Positions 10,886 to 22,779 of a stretch of DNA of 64,000 nt are shown piece after piece (the first letter of the stretch is position 1; the number at the start of each line of letters is the position of its first letter). The translations under genes and the position numbers were made by a program. A model generated the notes under the pieces. The model made no database searches and was not told where the DNA came from. It saw only the letters and a list, made by a program, of their open reading frames with translations. Source of the stretch: Eleginops maclovinus (lineage: Eukaryota; Chordata; Actinopteri; Perciformes; Eleginopidae); contig NC_086370.1 of the NCBI RefSeq assembly GCF_036324505.1, positions 19,768,290 to 19,832,289 of the forward strand, read 5' to 3'.

Positions 10886-13800
10886 CCCTTGGGTAATCCT
10901 AAGAAGGGGCAACACCATCAGAGGGTGTGAAATTAAATACATTACAGCATTGCGGATTAAAGTGTTTCATAGGCAGTTGCTCATCCACATCAAACTTTAG
11001 CTTTTTAAAGCCTAACATTTGATCTAGGTTAGAAACCGAGGCCGGAGGAAGGGATTGGGACACTTGTGGGCCCCAGAGAGCCGTACTCAGTAGAGGAGAG
11101 GATGCTGAGTAGATGCAGACAGAGGGAAAGTAGACCAAAGCTCGAAAATTATTCTGTTACTGGTGCAGGGAGAAAGAGAAAACCCACTGTCGAAATGAAG
11201 GAAGTGGCCGTAAGAAGAGGAGTTGGACTTAAAATTTACAGCAGTTACTGGAAGTGCCAGCGAGCAGGAAAATAAAGCAGTCGTGTGTTCTGTTTCACAA
11301 GGCGTATATATGAGCATAGCGTAATCTGGGAATTAAAGTGTCTGCACACAGGGCTGTGTTTAACCAATGCACACGCAGGTATTTCAAAAGTAATAAATGT
11401 TAATGTGCCATTTCCCAGTTAATGAGAATTACTCACATCATCCATCACATCATCACAATCTGGGCCACACATGGCTGCCATCTCACACTGGACCTCAGAT
11501 GCACGGCTGTGGGAGAGTTTTGTCCCTGAAGTCGGGGCGGGTGGAAGCAGAGCCGCTGATGAAGTGCGCCGGAGCAAGCCTCACAATGGCGGAGCTGTTT
11601 AAAGGCCAATGGCAGAAGGTTGTGGTGGTTCAGTCATACAGTAGCTTACATGTGTAAATGTGTTATAACTATGCACAGACATGGACAATTGAAATGAGAT
11701 TAGTTAAAATGACGTTTGTCCGAAAAGCCGACTGGGAGAATGTGTTGTAGCATGACAAAATCTTATCAAGATTCTGATTGGTTTGGACAAAAATATACAA
11801 AATTAAATGATTAGGTGTTTATCCATTGAATTGCCAACCTTTACTCATTAGGAATAAGATGCTTAAGTTGTGCATGAAGCAAAGGTGGTTGTTTTCCAGC
11901 TTCAAAGTGTGCTTTTTCATTAATATCATTAGGTGTTGTTGCACAAAACCAAACATGTAAAGATATTAAATGCAGCACAGCTTCTTCTGCCGTCTGCTTT
12001 GGGTACCTGACCAGATGGACGTCCATGAAGCCTGATGAGGTCAGATGTGAAGGGAAGTCGGTCCAGCTGGGATCGGTCCTTCTCTCTCTTTCTCCTTATT
12101 CCTCTCCCCTATTCTAATGAGTCTCCGGGGACGTCGGCTCTCATTTAATCCACTCATCTATTTTGACTTCCTCTGCTGGAGAACAGTAACCTCAGAACTC
12201 TGGTAAAGGTCATGTTCTGTCAGCTTTGCTCAATGACATCTATTGATGCGGCGCCCATGTACAAAACCCTGAGTTTGGGTTACAAAGCATCGGAGGGGAG
12301 AAAAAAAGAGATATTCCACAGAGACAAGACTTTAACATCAAAGGCGTCAAAACAGAGAGAAATGTGACATTATATCAGCATTAGAAGAAGCTGGGAAGGA
12401 GAAGGAACAGATGGAGTGTAAAGATTATATTCTTATAACTTTTTTATTTATCCTGGTTAGTCAACCGAGCGCAGAAAACTTTTCCCAAGATGGACAGAAA
12501 CCGACGGCAGCTGTCCTAAAGACTTAACACAACAACTACTTAAAGATCTGACAGACACAACAGGAACATCTGTTGCTGTCTAGACATAGCAACTTATTAA
12601 GAAAAGGCCTGAAAGCAGGACAGGGCTGCAGCGCCTTCTCTGGGAATGAAAATAAGACATATTTTTATGTGCTTTATTACAGAGCTGTTGGCAGCACCAG
12701 CAGAAACACAGTACAGAATGAAAGGCGTCCCTCCAGTTTAAAGGAACTTAATTTTGTGAAATAGTTCCCATAGAATAAAGTGCCTCATTTTATCAGGTCA
12801 TTCCAATAATGAAAATTCACAAAACTGCCTTTTTCTTTTAGTTGCACAACAATGCCAGCTGAGGTTAATTGAGGCGACTCAAGCTAAGAGTCAGAGTTTT
12901 CCCGAGCAGAGACTAACGACTTGCCACATTCAGACCAACTCGTTCTCAGCTGGAAAAAACAACCCTCTCATTAAAGTGAACGGCGGCAGTCCATCAGCGC
13001 AGATGCCAATACAGAAGGCTCCGACAAAACAAGGGTCGTTCGGCGAGGCGCTCGATGGCCAATCACATACGTCAAGGAGCACATTCCTGCTGGATTATTT
13101 TGTAACATGAACGCAGTATTTCTACTGTGCTGCCATGATCACTTTCCAGAGTTTCAAAATCCTGTCTGTTAGCATTAACAACAGTTGTTCACTGTTTTGG
13201 CATCTAAAAGGCCTTCAAATTCTGTTACTCCAACTGGACTCAAGCCTTCCTGTCGCACCAGGCCTCAAACAACAAGCCGTCCCTAATGCAACCCCTGGCA
13301 TTGTTTTAAACTCAAAGCTGTTTTTTGGTCTTATGTGCCCTAAAGGGGTGAGTATGCATCAGTAGTAGTGCTGGTCATTTGGCCCGAATGATGTATGAAA
13401 CCAGTTCTAACTTCCATTAGGACTGGGTGGGCCGGCATTTGGACATTTTTTTGACCACTTTCCAAAACGGACAGCGATGAGCAAGCTTTCCCTGGAAGAA
13501 GCCAGCAGGAGTTGCTTTGTTCGCTAAAGCTTTCTTTTTTAATTCTTACCATGAACATTCGTATCATTTCTCACCATGTTCAACCCTATGACCTCCAACA
13601 GTGCGAAAGAAAGCACATTTGTACCATCATTGTGTCTAGCTCCTCTCTGTGATTGCTTTTCAACCAGACTTTGAGTTTGGCTCTCTACCTTCAAGTACAG
13701 TTCACTTTGTTATACACACAAACCATGACATGTTTGAGATGTAAATCCACCAAACACCCCTATATATTTTTCTATACGTTTCTTTTTCCTAGTCTTATGT

Positions 13801-14140
13801 TTGTCACAGGCAAGCTTTCTACTGGAGATGGTGCCGTCCTTGATTGACAGATCTGGTTAACGGCAAATCCTCTATCAATGTTCAAGTCTTGAAATTGTTG
13901 CATCTGGTTGATTGTGTTACTGGGAACAGAATCATCCTAGGTATAAATTATTGATTGAAGGATTTCAGGTTTACCTATATCGGGTTTATAATGAATGTTA
14001 AATATCCTCCATGTGATCTTCAATCGTTCATAGATTGACAAGGGAAGTAAATAGCACCAAAGATGGAAGAATATTTGCTACTTATCTCAGCATGAATGGC
14101 CCAAATGACATGCTCAGTTCCCAATAAAGCTAACCTGACA
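10886..14140. other. Unique non-coding sequence, nothing assigned
   Basis: More than 3 kb without a recognised repeat or exon. The more mixed parts near 12890-13080 (TGGCCAATCACATACG near 13056) and 11440-11600 could be regulatory. Open frames of 60-86 codons here have no splice context and no familiar motif. Confidence 0.45.
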
Positions 14141-14479
14141 AATGTCTTAACATCTCCTTTGCATAGACGAAAGCTGGGGAGGCCTTTGTGCACGGGCTGA
14201 CTGAAACATCTAGGTTGATGCTCCTGTCATCCTATATCCACTGTATGAACAAGCTTTCGCCAGCGACAAGTCAATCATCCTCAACCCTCCTCCGGTAAAC
14301 AAGCGGCGCTGAAAGAGCCGCCACGTGCTAACCAGCCGGCGAGCCAGGACACTCGCTGACAATAACACTGAGGGAAAAGCAGATTAATAAAGAGAGAAAA
14401 GGGGAGTAAAATAAAGATAAACACAAACAGAAAAGGAGAGCAGTCGGAGGGGATGGTTGAGCGGGGTTAAGAACGTTTG
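14141..14479. other. Unique sequence with a GC-rich centre
   Basis: A GC-rich core near 14300-14350 (CGGCGCTGAAAGAGCCGCC, then CACGTG) is followed by a purine-rich stretch at 14370-14450. The CACGTG is a palindromic E-box. Nothing further is supported. Confidence 0.4.
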
Positions 14480-14725
14480 CTGGCTGTGTCTCTTTGGTGA
14501 AATCTAAATGAGAGTGTATAATATGGGCCCTTCATAGGATTGATCCAGAACATTCCCCCCTTCACTGGGCTTTTCTTCCTGCTCAAATTGAGGGATTACC
14601 CCAGGAGGAAGTGCTTTGATTAGGCACAATAGGCATCTATCCTCTGTTGATTTGTGGGATTGAGGAGGCAAATCCCTGACAAAAAGCTGATACAGAGAGC
14701 GAAGGCCGCTGGATGATGCCTGGCT
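14480..14725. promoter_or_regulatory. Candidate regulatory block
   Basis: Repeat-free sequence with GCTTTGATTAGGCACAATAG near 14612 and GGGATTACCCCAGG near 14591. GGGATTA and GATTA are bicoid/OTX-type homeodomain sites, and several occur within 150 bases (14531-14680). Confidence 0.35.
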
Positions 14726-14742
14726 GGGGGGGGGGGGGGGGG
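14726..14742 (+). repeat. G17 homopolymer
   Basis: Seventeen consecutive G residues, one of the longest G-runs in the window. It may be length-uncertain in the assembly. Confidence 0.95.
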
Positions 14743-14782
14743 ATAGTTAACCCATAGAAAAACAACCAGGGATGGCCTCTTG

Positions 14783-14800
14783 AAAAAAAAAAAAAAAAAA
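14783..14800 (+). repeat. A18 homopolymer
   Basis: Eighteen consecutive A residues, 40 bases downstream of the G17 run. No retrotransposon body was recognised to its left, so it need not be a poly(A) tail. Confidence 0.95.
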
Positions 14801-16078
14801 CTTTGGCAAACGGTGAAAAAGGAAAGAATCAAGGATGGGTCGGAGGTCGCATGTGAGGGAGGGGGGAGGGAGGGATGTCTTGGGAAGTTCATGGCAAAGG
14901 AAGACAATCAAATAGAGATGGAGGTTGTTAGACAGCTGCTTCTTGGGAGACTTTATCCAGAGAGGTTTCACAGTACGTCTGTGCAGGCAGCGTAAAGAGT
15001 TAAAGGACATTGGGAGAAACATCAAGGTATGATGACTGAATCCAAAAATCATATTGAGAAGATTTTTGCTTTTCTGCTCGAGACAACCGTTCACTTGTGT
15101 GTTCTTTGATGACTTTCACAGATGTGAAAAACTATCAGAATGCCCATTCATAACTACGAGGGAGGCTTTTCATTGACAAAAACCCACTTTTGACCTCTTG
15201 TCTCATCTCCTTAAGATGAGCCACATAACAGTATCAGTAAAACCCAATAAAACCTGATTGGTTCCCAGAGTTTGGGGTACAGAGGGGTGTGAACAGGTTT
15301 ATGTTACCCAAGGGTCATGAAATTCTCTCCTCGCCCAAACCAAGCACTGCACTTGTGTGTTTTTTGTTAGGGTTAGTTGCAGTGAAGTAAACAAGAGGAT
15401 CAGCCTCTTTTGCAAAACAGTTACTGCTATTCCTTCCATTTTAAGCCTCTAATCTGCTCTCTCTTTCACCCCTCTCCCTCTGGTAACTGTTGCAAGAGAC
15501 GCCGGGTCAGCCTCTCAGCCTCAGTCGGGAAAGCCCTGTTATCCCAACTGAATCCAGATCTCCTCTAAACACTGCTGTTATCCAGTTTCCGTGGGGACCT
15601 GGAGCTACAAGGCACAGACAAACGTGGGCTGGGCGGGGGATTTTTGTTGGATTTACACATATATACGATTTCAGGGTTAGAAACTAAGTCCCCCCTCCCC
15701 AAGGTCAGAGCCAAGGCAGACAGGGGGCCGTCAGTTTCCCCAGCTCGAGCTGCCAGTGTGACACCCAAAGGTCACATGTAATACTGAATAAAGGGACAAC
15801 AAGTATTGACAAAGTGGGCGTGTTGTACCTGTTTGAGGCTAGAAGAGTAACTACAGTGAGGGGCAAAACTTCAAAGGAGGAGGGGGTCTCATTTAAATTC
15901 TTCAGTCCAGTCCCTGGGATTTGGTTTAATGAGCTGAGAAGTAGGGGTAGACAGCTGACTCCTGACTGTGTGTGCACGCCTGTGTGTGAGCGTGCATACA
16001 CACATGTTGGAGGAGTTTTCCCACCACTAAGTCCCTATGTGCACGTATGCACGGTACGTTGCCAGACTACAGTGGCCG
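14801..16078. other. Unique non-coding sequence
   Basis: No exon or dispersed repeat recognised. Purine-rich frames near 14780-14995 follow the A18 run and are not credible. The portion from 15560 to 15780 is GC-richer, with a CCAGCTCGAGCTGCCAG partial dyad near 15738. Confidence 0.45.
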
Positions 16079-16165
16079 TGCACACACACACACACACTTT
16101 CTCTTCTCTCTGAAGCCTCTCCAGCAGTAGATACTCTGCGCACACACACAAGCTCACACACACTC
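16079..16165. repeat. Two short CA arrays
   Basis: CA units at about 16080-16098 and again at 16139-16165, the second degenerating into AGCTCACACACACTCGCAC. They are separated by 40 bases of CT-rich DNA. Confidence 0.9.
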
Positions 16166-16899
16166 GCACTGTAAAGGTCCAGAGGTTTGCCAAACTGCAG
16201 CAGACTGTGTTTCTACTCAGAAGCCGCAGCTCTCCTCTCTGTCGCTGAAACTGGTCAAAGCTGGCTGTTTCAGTGGCTCCAGAGCTGTTGGCAGTGGATG
16301 TTGGCAGCCTTGTATCTCTTTACTTTTTATTTCTCTTCATGCCTGGGTCTGTATGCGAGTGTTTTATTCACTCAGACAACTGGCATCCAAAGTATGGAAG
16401 CGTGAGCCCTCACACTAACCCTGGATGAGCGACACTTACGTTAGTCCGTCCTGTGCATTCAGCCTTGTGACGTCACGTTGGGGACAGTCACCGTTTCTCC
16501 CCAACGTTTAACCCTAAACCCTCAACCAACGCCTTTTTCTTCTCCTGTTGTTCTGTTTTTCCACACACGTCACCAGCCTAAAGGAAATTACGTTGTAGGC
16601 CCTTTGCTCTCTGGCTGAGAAGGCGAACCTGGAAAAATGAGAACGACACAAGAGGGAGGCCTTTAGGTATAACGGATGTTCGCTTACATCAATATATGAA
16701 GTGTGGTTAAAGCTCCAACTTTGCACGTTTCATTTAATCTGTGCTGGATATAGATGTTACTTAAAGCCAATTTACTATATTAAATTCATAAAATATAGAT
16801 TTTTAATCCGTGGACTATTGTTAACATGCTGCATGAAGTAGCAAACATAAATTAAGACACTTTTTCGCAAAGAAAAGGCTTGAAGAAAAAACTCAATAC
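16166..16899. other. Unique non-coding sequence
   Basis: Contains a plus frame at 16187-16405 and a minus frame at 16514-16726. Neither has paired splice sites or a recognisable protein motif. 16740-16880 is AT-rich. Confidence 0.45.
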
Positions 16900-17300
16900 T
16901 GTGTAGATATTTGTTCTCAGGCCTGTGAAATGTTCAGGCTTGTTAGGGAGTGTGACAGAGAGCTCCGTCTCTGGCAAACAGAGGCGAATATGACACTAGT
17001 GTTAATCTCCGACCCTGCAGGGGAAGCAGGCATACAGAGGGATCCTATTACATCTTTCATTGGGCCCCAGCGGGCCCCATCGCGAACAGAGGGATTACTG
17101 GGGGCTCTCACAGTCACTTAGCCATACGCTGCCCCCTAAACCAAAAAACCCACAATCCACCTCTGACATCATCAAACGGGGACAGGGCGGAGGAATGTCG
17201 GCGGGAAAGCAACTGAGGTAAACGATTAGACGGCAGATTTTTCACCCTGGCTCCAAAAACCCAGTCAGGATTACTCATTAATTATGACCAATCAGCAGGT
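16900..17300. promoter_or_regulatory. Candidate regulatory block with paired GGGCCCC sites
   Basis: Low-repeat sequence containing two GGGCCCC motifs whose starts are 10 bases apart (17062-17068 and 17072-17078), so they lie on the same helix face. Further right are an ATTAATTATGACCAATCA stretch (17277-17294), combining a homeodomain core with a CCAAT box, and ATGACACTAGTGTTAATC near 16990. I infer an enhancer or distal promoter. Confidence 0.4.
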
Positions 17301-17439
17301 GACGGTGAAACGTTGCTCAGAAGTGGGGAAAAAAAGAAACGGGTGAAAGAGTAGAATGAGAATGAGGGTTGGGATGCCTTTGTATGGGAGTGTGTGCAAG
17401 AGAGAAGGAAAGTAAGGACACGAAAGAAATGAGAGTGAG

Positions 17440-17720
17440 CTGTTGGCAGGAACAGCTGCTCCGACCTCAATGCCCGGGCTCCAGATTGAACTGGAGGCTC
17501 GTACTGTAAGGCAGCGTGTAGGAGCGCCGCTGTATGCATGTTCTGTCGACTGCGAGATAGATAGCGCAGATAAAACGACAGCTCTATTGAGCGGCTCTGT
17601 TGTGCACCTGTCCAGCTCCATTTTTTTCTTCTGGCTTCATTCTCCTGGATTCCTCTGTGATTACCCGGCAACATGCCTCTGCGCCGTGACATCAGCCTGC
17701 AATTTACATCCAAATTAGAA
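17440..17720. promoter_or_regulatory. Candidate regulatory block
   Basis: Balanced composition, no simple repeats. CTCCAG and CTGGAG form an inverted pair around ATTGAA near 17470-17490, followed by CAGATAAAACGACAGC near 17567 and CATCCAAATTAGAATCAG near 17707. Long frames on both strands overlap here. None has a convincing acceptor and donor. Confidence 0.35.
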
Positions 17721-18320
17721 TCAGATGAATACGAAGCGGCTCTTTTCTTTTCTTGTCTTTTGGCCATCCTTCAGCCATTCTCTTCCTCCATCTCTTCATT
17801 TCCCCCTCCTCCCTTCTTCCTCTCTGACCATATTGAGGCCAAGTAAGCACGAATGAGACATGACTTTCACTGAAAACGGGCTGGATGTCTCTATCAAAAC
17901 AGCTTTCTGAAGTGGGCGAGTGCCTCAGTTCTGGGATAGAAAACGTTTGTCTGACTCACTCTATAGCTCCTATGAGACTAGTAAACGTGCAGAAGTGCAA
18001 TAACAATGCTGATTAAACACTCTGAAATATAAACTGCTATAGAGAATATAATCATTTGAGCTTTAGCTCGGCTTCTCTCTGGTGTTTTATTTCCTTTTTT
18101 AAATTGGTTTGGGAGTTTTCTGACAAAGTTTCAGTAAGAAACAGACAATTATATTTATCCTAGCCCCCTCTTGTGGTACCCAAAAGTGTTTTAAAAATCT
18201 GATTTCCATCCCTAGTGATCCTTCTTCACATAATTGTGATTATATATGCAACTACAGGACTATCATCTTATGTGAAAGTAATCATTGACCAGCACTTATT
18301 CTCCTTCTGTTTTTTTATAG
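17721..18320. other. Unique sequence upstream of a candidate acceptor
   Basis: CT-rich at 17740-17830, then AT-rich. It ends in the pyrimidine tract TTCTGTTTTTTTATAG that forms the candidate acceptor at 18320. Confidence 0.45.
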
Positions 18321-18371
18321 AGTAATGTGAGCAGCATGATGGTCAGAAAATCAAGACAGTCTGTCAAGAAG
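18321..18371 (+). other. Possible 51-nt micro-exon (weak)
   Basis: A strong pyrimidine tract ending in TATAG at 18320 precedes a 51-base segment that ends in AAG before GTATTT. It is open in one frame for exactly 17 codons (SNVSSMMVRKSRQSVKK), so it would keep the reading frame. The donor is only moderate, the sequence matches no protein I know, and short segments like this arise by chance in long AT-rich DNA. Confidence 0.12.
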
Positions 18372-18689
18372 GTATTTCCAAAATCCCAACACTTATTTGT
18401 GGCAAGTATAGTTTGACTTGGTTGACCGTGGTTCAAAGACATCACCCTCCTTGGCCCTTCCCAGTTGCTAAAGCTCTACACTGAACGGTTGGGCATCCTA
18501 ACACACTCTTATGTCAAAGCAAAACATTTGTACTGATTCAAGCAATCAACTTTGAGACAGGAATTATCAAAATAAACAAACCACTTCTTGTAGAAGTCTT
18601 GGCCATTCCTACTAATCAGCATTATGGGGTCTTTTTATTAATAAGTCCATTACTAACCACAGCATTACCACTGTCTTTTTGGCTCTGGT
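18372..18689. other. Unique AT-rich sequence
   Basis: No recognised feature. Confidence 0.45.
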
Positions 18690-18860
18690 TTGGTCTTCAC
18701 TCCTTCCTTAGGAAAGTATTTTGCTCTTTAATGCTCCACTATGTTCACTAGGTGGTAGCTATATGTGTCAGTCTGCCCTTTGGTGCTAGCAAAGTGGCTT
18801 AGAATGGGTTCATATAGATTTTAGCAGGAAACTGTGTCTGTAATTATGAGAGCATTGCTT
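18690..18860. repeat. Dispersed teleost repeat remnant
   Basis: The stretch containing TAATGCTCCACTATGTTCAC near 18729 and CTGCCCTTTGGTGCTAGC near 18773 resembles a repeat seen in many fish genomes (TGCTCCACTATGTTCACCAG...TGCTGTTTGGTGCTG). The family name and limits are uncertain. No terminal repeats were found, so it is probably a fragment. Confidence 0.5.
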
Positions 18861-19420
18861 GCAAACCAGAAGAGTAAAGTCAAGTGTCATATGACAAACA
18901 AAAACAATGAGCTAAAAGACACTAAAAACCTTCAGGTGTATATACATTAAGACTAAACCGGGGTTAGAAACAGATCCACAAAAGGTGTAAACCCATTTAC
19001 AGTATCTGTCTTACCATCCACATGGTCTGCAGAATATTCCCAGTAGCTCATGGACGAGACCCCACCATGAAACTTCTTATCTGGATCATGCATACACTAC
19101 TACATGGACCACAACGTTAAGCCACACAGCAGACAGGGGCTCTAAACCTGAAGCAACTCTCCACCAAGTTGGCTCATCTCTGGAAAGCAGCGTCTTCACA
19201 TCAACATGTTTGCTCTCCTGGCAGTGGTGGGGTCTGAGGGGACACACACAGCGAGCCTCTATGGCTGCTGCGCCAACAGATCACAGAGACAAACATATGT
19301 TCACTGGCTGCACAGAACCCTGGAGAATGGAGACTGGCAACCTTTTAACCTCTACACACTCGCATATGTGCAATAAAATGTATACATAAGCAATACAAAA
19401 AGGGAGGGATTACCATGCAT
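18861..19420. other. Unique sequence
   Basis: From 19000 to 19330 the composition is more balanced than in the surroundings, and the minus strand reads as possible transcript-like sequence. I found no splice pair or long frame. Confidence 0.4.
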
Positions 19421-19500
19421 GCATGCACACACACACACTTGTGGTTTCTTCATGCTTAAGCAAAGGTGCACACGTACACACACACACACACACACACACG
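19421..19500. repeat. ATGC and CA short repeats
   Basis: GCATGCATGC precedes CA units at 19427-19438. A second CA array runs from 19475 to 19499. They flank the SINE that follows. Confidence 0.9.
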
Positions 19501-19576
19501 AAAGCAATATGTTGTATTATTCATCAGGGAGAAAATATTCAAATAACTATAGTAGAGATAGAATCGGAGGATGAAA

Positions 19577-19884
19577 CCCTCTTTATTGTCACACACACGC
19601 ACACAGCAGAGCACACACAGTGAAATTGGTCCTCTGCATTTAACCCATCCTAGTACTAGGAGCAGTGGGCAGCTATTGTGCAGTGCCCGGGGAGCAATGG
19701 GGAGGGGGGATTGGAGGTGTCCGGTGCCTTGCTCAAGGGCACCACAGCAGGGCCTAGGAGGTGAACTGGGACCTCTCCAAGTAGCAGTCCACTTTCCATA
19801 TTTCAAGTCTGTTCGGGGACTTGAACCGGCGGCCCTACGATTCCCAGCCCAAGCCCCTACTGACTGAGCCACTGACTGAGCTTC
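19577..19884 (-). mobile_element. tRNA-derived SINE, copy 1
   Basis: On the minus strand the 5' end carries RNA polymerase III boxes. An A-box-like sequence, TGGCTCAGTCAGTAGG (19856-19871), is followed 28 bases later by a perfect B box, GGTTCAAGTCC (19817-19827). The body contains GGTGCCCTTGAGCAAGGC (around 19725-19742), which also occurs in copy 2 at 48.8-49.1 kb. The 3' tail reads CACTGTGTGTGCTC, then GACAATAAAGAGGG, a LINE-type tail. The internal promoter would drive transcription leftward. The element is diverged and has no clear target-site duplication. It explains the 146-residue minus frame here. Similar repeats are common in teleosts; I do not assign a family name. Confidence 0.8.
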
Positions 19885-20339
19885 TGCTTCTGCCAAACGC
19901 TGTTTCTGTGGTTAATACTCTCACAGAAATGCTAACCACCAACACACTCTATCTTCAACTATGTCACACCTAAGTTTGACCAGAAGAAAAGTGGTTTGAA
20001 TTATGTGTAAACGACAACAGCATTGCATATGCTGAGAAGAAGTTATTACTCAAACTAAAAATAGAAACAATATTAAATGGCATTTAAGAATACAAAGTTC
20101 TTTGGAAGACAACAGAACAAGATCAAAAGTGAGCATACTAGATATACTTTATGGCTCTTTGGTAGTAAATATAGTTGTAGTATGTTGACCCTCGGACAGA
20201 CAACATTTCCTCCACCTGATTTTACCACTAAATAAAGTGCAGAACATCCATTCAGTAGAGCACTGTGTCTCCCAGCGTCGAGGTGTCACTCAACCTCCTT
20301 CACCAACACACCGACTAAAACAAACTGGCTCAGCGGACC
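19885..20339. other. Unique sequence
   Basis: No recognised feature. Confidence 0.45.
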
Positions 20340-20840
20340 CCGTCTTTGTTCTCCCCGTGTTAGCTGTCCATCACTTTGATTGACAGACAAGTGTCAGAGT
20401 GAGGGAATGTCGCGGGCAGCCGGGAAGAGCAAAAAGCCAGGGCGTCAATCTCAATATTTCATCTCGACCCCTGAAGAAGGGCTCGCTGGTCTCATAGTTT
20501 AAATTCTAATCGTGTTAAGCCACAGGGGCATGTCATTTAGAAAAAGCCAGCCTCCGACTCTCAGTCCCTCTGCTTTCCTCCCTGGCCCAAACAAATTATT
20601 AGAAGATTCCATTATTTCTCCATTATGCATATGTGTTTGCGTGTGGCTGGCTGTTAGTGGTCGGGGAGAAAGAGCATGGGCAAATAGGCTTGGTTTAGCC
20701 CATCATGAGCCAATATGTCTAGCCCCTGACACAGCTGGGGTCCTCAGGGGTCTTCAAATTGGTCATCATTAGAGCCATAATGCTGCTGTTTTGCTTCTGC
20801 TAATGCCTCTGCCGGGATAATCAGTGTGCAAAAAGGTTAC
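20340..20840. promoter_or_regulatory. Candidate regulatory block (strong)
   Basis: About 500 bases without simple repeats. It contains CAAACAAATTATTAGAAG near 20588, a POU-like CCATTATGCATATG at 20620-20633, GGGCAAATAGGCTTGG near 20678, CATCATTAGAGCCATAATGC near 20764 and GGGATAATCAGTG near 20814. The density of AT-rich homeodomain and octamer-like sites among GC-rich words is typical of deeply conserved developmental enhancers. Confidence 0.45.
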
Positions 20841-21689
20841 TCCTTTCTCTGCTCTTCTCTCTTTCATTGTCTTAAGTCTCATTCACAGGGGACAAGTCGT
20901 ATTTGAGGGCCACAGATAATTATGGAATTACCCTCCAACCTTTGCACTTTGACGAAGCTTGATCAAATGTGCTGGTTGTCACTTAAGACCTGCATAAAAC
21001 AGCACAGGGGATCTTTGAGGAAGTTACACTTTCAGATTCAAAAAACGTGCTGAAAATGAATTGAAAAGGTCTTGGATATTCTGGTGCGGTTTTTCTCTCT
21101 GCTGCTTTTTCTAAGGAGTTCATTTAACTTTTATCAAGGGCTAAAAAGGATTTTTTTAAAAAGTGCTTTAAATTTAGCTTGTATTTGCTCACTACAACTA
21201 GTTTAAATATAGATCCATTTTGTGACCACCAAGGAACCACAAAACGTTTTTCAAATCACAATAATGTCTGGGTTTTAGATTTGTAATATCCTGTTTGGCA
21301 GCAGAACATTTGTACTTTTTAAAATATCTTTTATATATTCCACTCCTCCCAAAAAGTCAATTTGTATGAGCACTTAAAATTTGGTGCAGGATTTCTAATC
21401 TGCACAATGTTTTTTACACAATTCCTACAAAAAGTTATGGCTGATTCATTCAGGACTTAAATGATTCATATTTCCTGCCCTTTGTTCAACTATGGACAAA
21501 TGAGACAATACTAGTTCTGTGATGATGGAATTAGTTGAGTCTTAGATACTTGGTTCCTACTCTCTGAATAAGATCCCCATTTACAAATAATCTCAAAGGA
21601 AATACACAATACCCACACTCCTCCATGGACATCCTCAGGTTTTACCATTCATTATAAATGGGAGCAGAGGGAGTTTTCCACATCATGAA
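20841..21689. other. AT-rich unique sequence
   Basis: No exon, RNA gene or recognised repeat. Confidence 0.45.
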
Positions 21690-22030
21690 CGATATAAAGA
21701 GAATTGTTTTGCATTAGACGATAATCCATATTGTGTGTCAGGGTTACTTTTGGCTATGTCAGCTGGCTGTTAACGGCCGGCATATTCATAATGTCAGGGT
21801 TTTATATTTTACAGCCTCAGACGGATTTCCTGCCGTTGCAGGGCCATAATCATGGTCAGTTCATAACTCACCTGGGATTATTGATGCACTTTTACATCAG
21901 CATAACATTTCCCATTTGGTGCAGCAGATGCCATTAGCCGATGCACCTTACAGTATCAGGGGTAAATATATTCTCGGTGTGGACGGCTGCAAGGGCAGTG
22001 AAACATCTGAAACTGGCAGGGTTTATTCTA
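21690..22030. promoter_or_regulatory. Candidate regulatory block
   Basis: Contains GCATTAGACGATAATCC near 21712, GTTAACGGCCGGCATATTC near 21768, GGCCATAATCATGG near 21842 and GCAGATGCCATTAGCCGATG near 21925. The plus frame of 68 codons at 21731 begins with cysteine, valine and aromatic residues but lacks splice sites. I prefer the regulatory reading. Confidence 0.38.
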
Positions 22031-22779
22031 CCACTCAAACCACGGTATAAACACGTATCACACTTAAAATAAATATCCAAGGAACCTCATGAAGACTTTA
22101 AACGTAATGAAAACAAGCAGGTTAGTCTAATTATGCTACAATTCATTTTGCACCATCTGTACATTGTGCCTATGATTTTCCAAGCTCATGTCATATTACA
22201 TCTTGTTTGCCGTTTTTCACTGAGGTACTTGATATTTGGGCACAATGGCACTTGCCTGTCATTTTTAAAGTGTATATCCAACAATTGACAGACACATATG
22301 TGACCCATCGTGCACCAGTGTTTGTATTAGAGATTGAATCATTACAGTTTATGGGTTTTAAATACACCTACATTTATAACACTTCCCCATTTTAATGCCG
22401 ATTTTGTTGTAGAGTTGAAATTATTGGAACTATTTGGCCAGATGTCATGATAAAAATCTGTGTTTCACCTATCAGTTACACACTTTTATTAACAGTGTGC
22501 CTATTATATAGTGCTATTGCCAGAGCAGAAGAGGTAAAATAAGGGCAAAAGTGTCTTGTGTTTAAAGTTCCTCTGGTTTGGTTACTTTAGGGCCATAACA
22601 TTTAACTTATAATCACAATATCACTTTTCCTTAAGATTGGGAACGTTGACCAACATGTTGTTTATGAAATCCCAATGACAAAATATGTTGCAACCCCTTG
22701 TCATAACAGCCCCCATATCACATGAACAACCCCAAATTGAGTCACATTAATCCATAAAATGCAGCGCTTCATCCAGATA
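22031..22779. other. AT-rich unique sequence
   Basis: No recognised feature. Confidence 0.45.

Noticed and set aside
19801..19875. Possible tRNA gene on minus
   Set aside because: A and B boxes are present, but the sequence continues into a SINE body with a LINE-type tail, and I could not pair the acceptor stem. It is a SINE head, not a tRNA gene.
19456..19896. 146-residue minus-strand frame
   Set aside because: It runs through the tRNA-derived SINE and the CA array. No protein family is involved.
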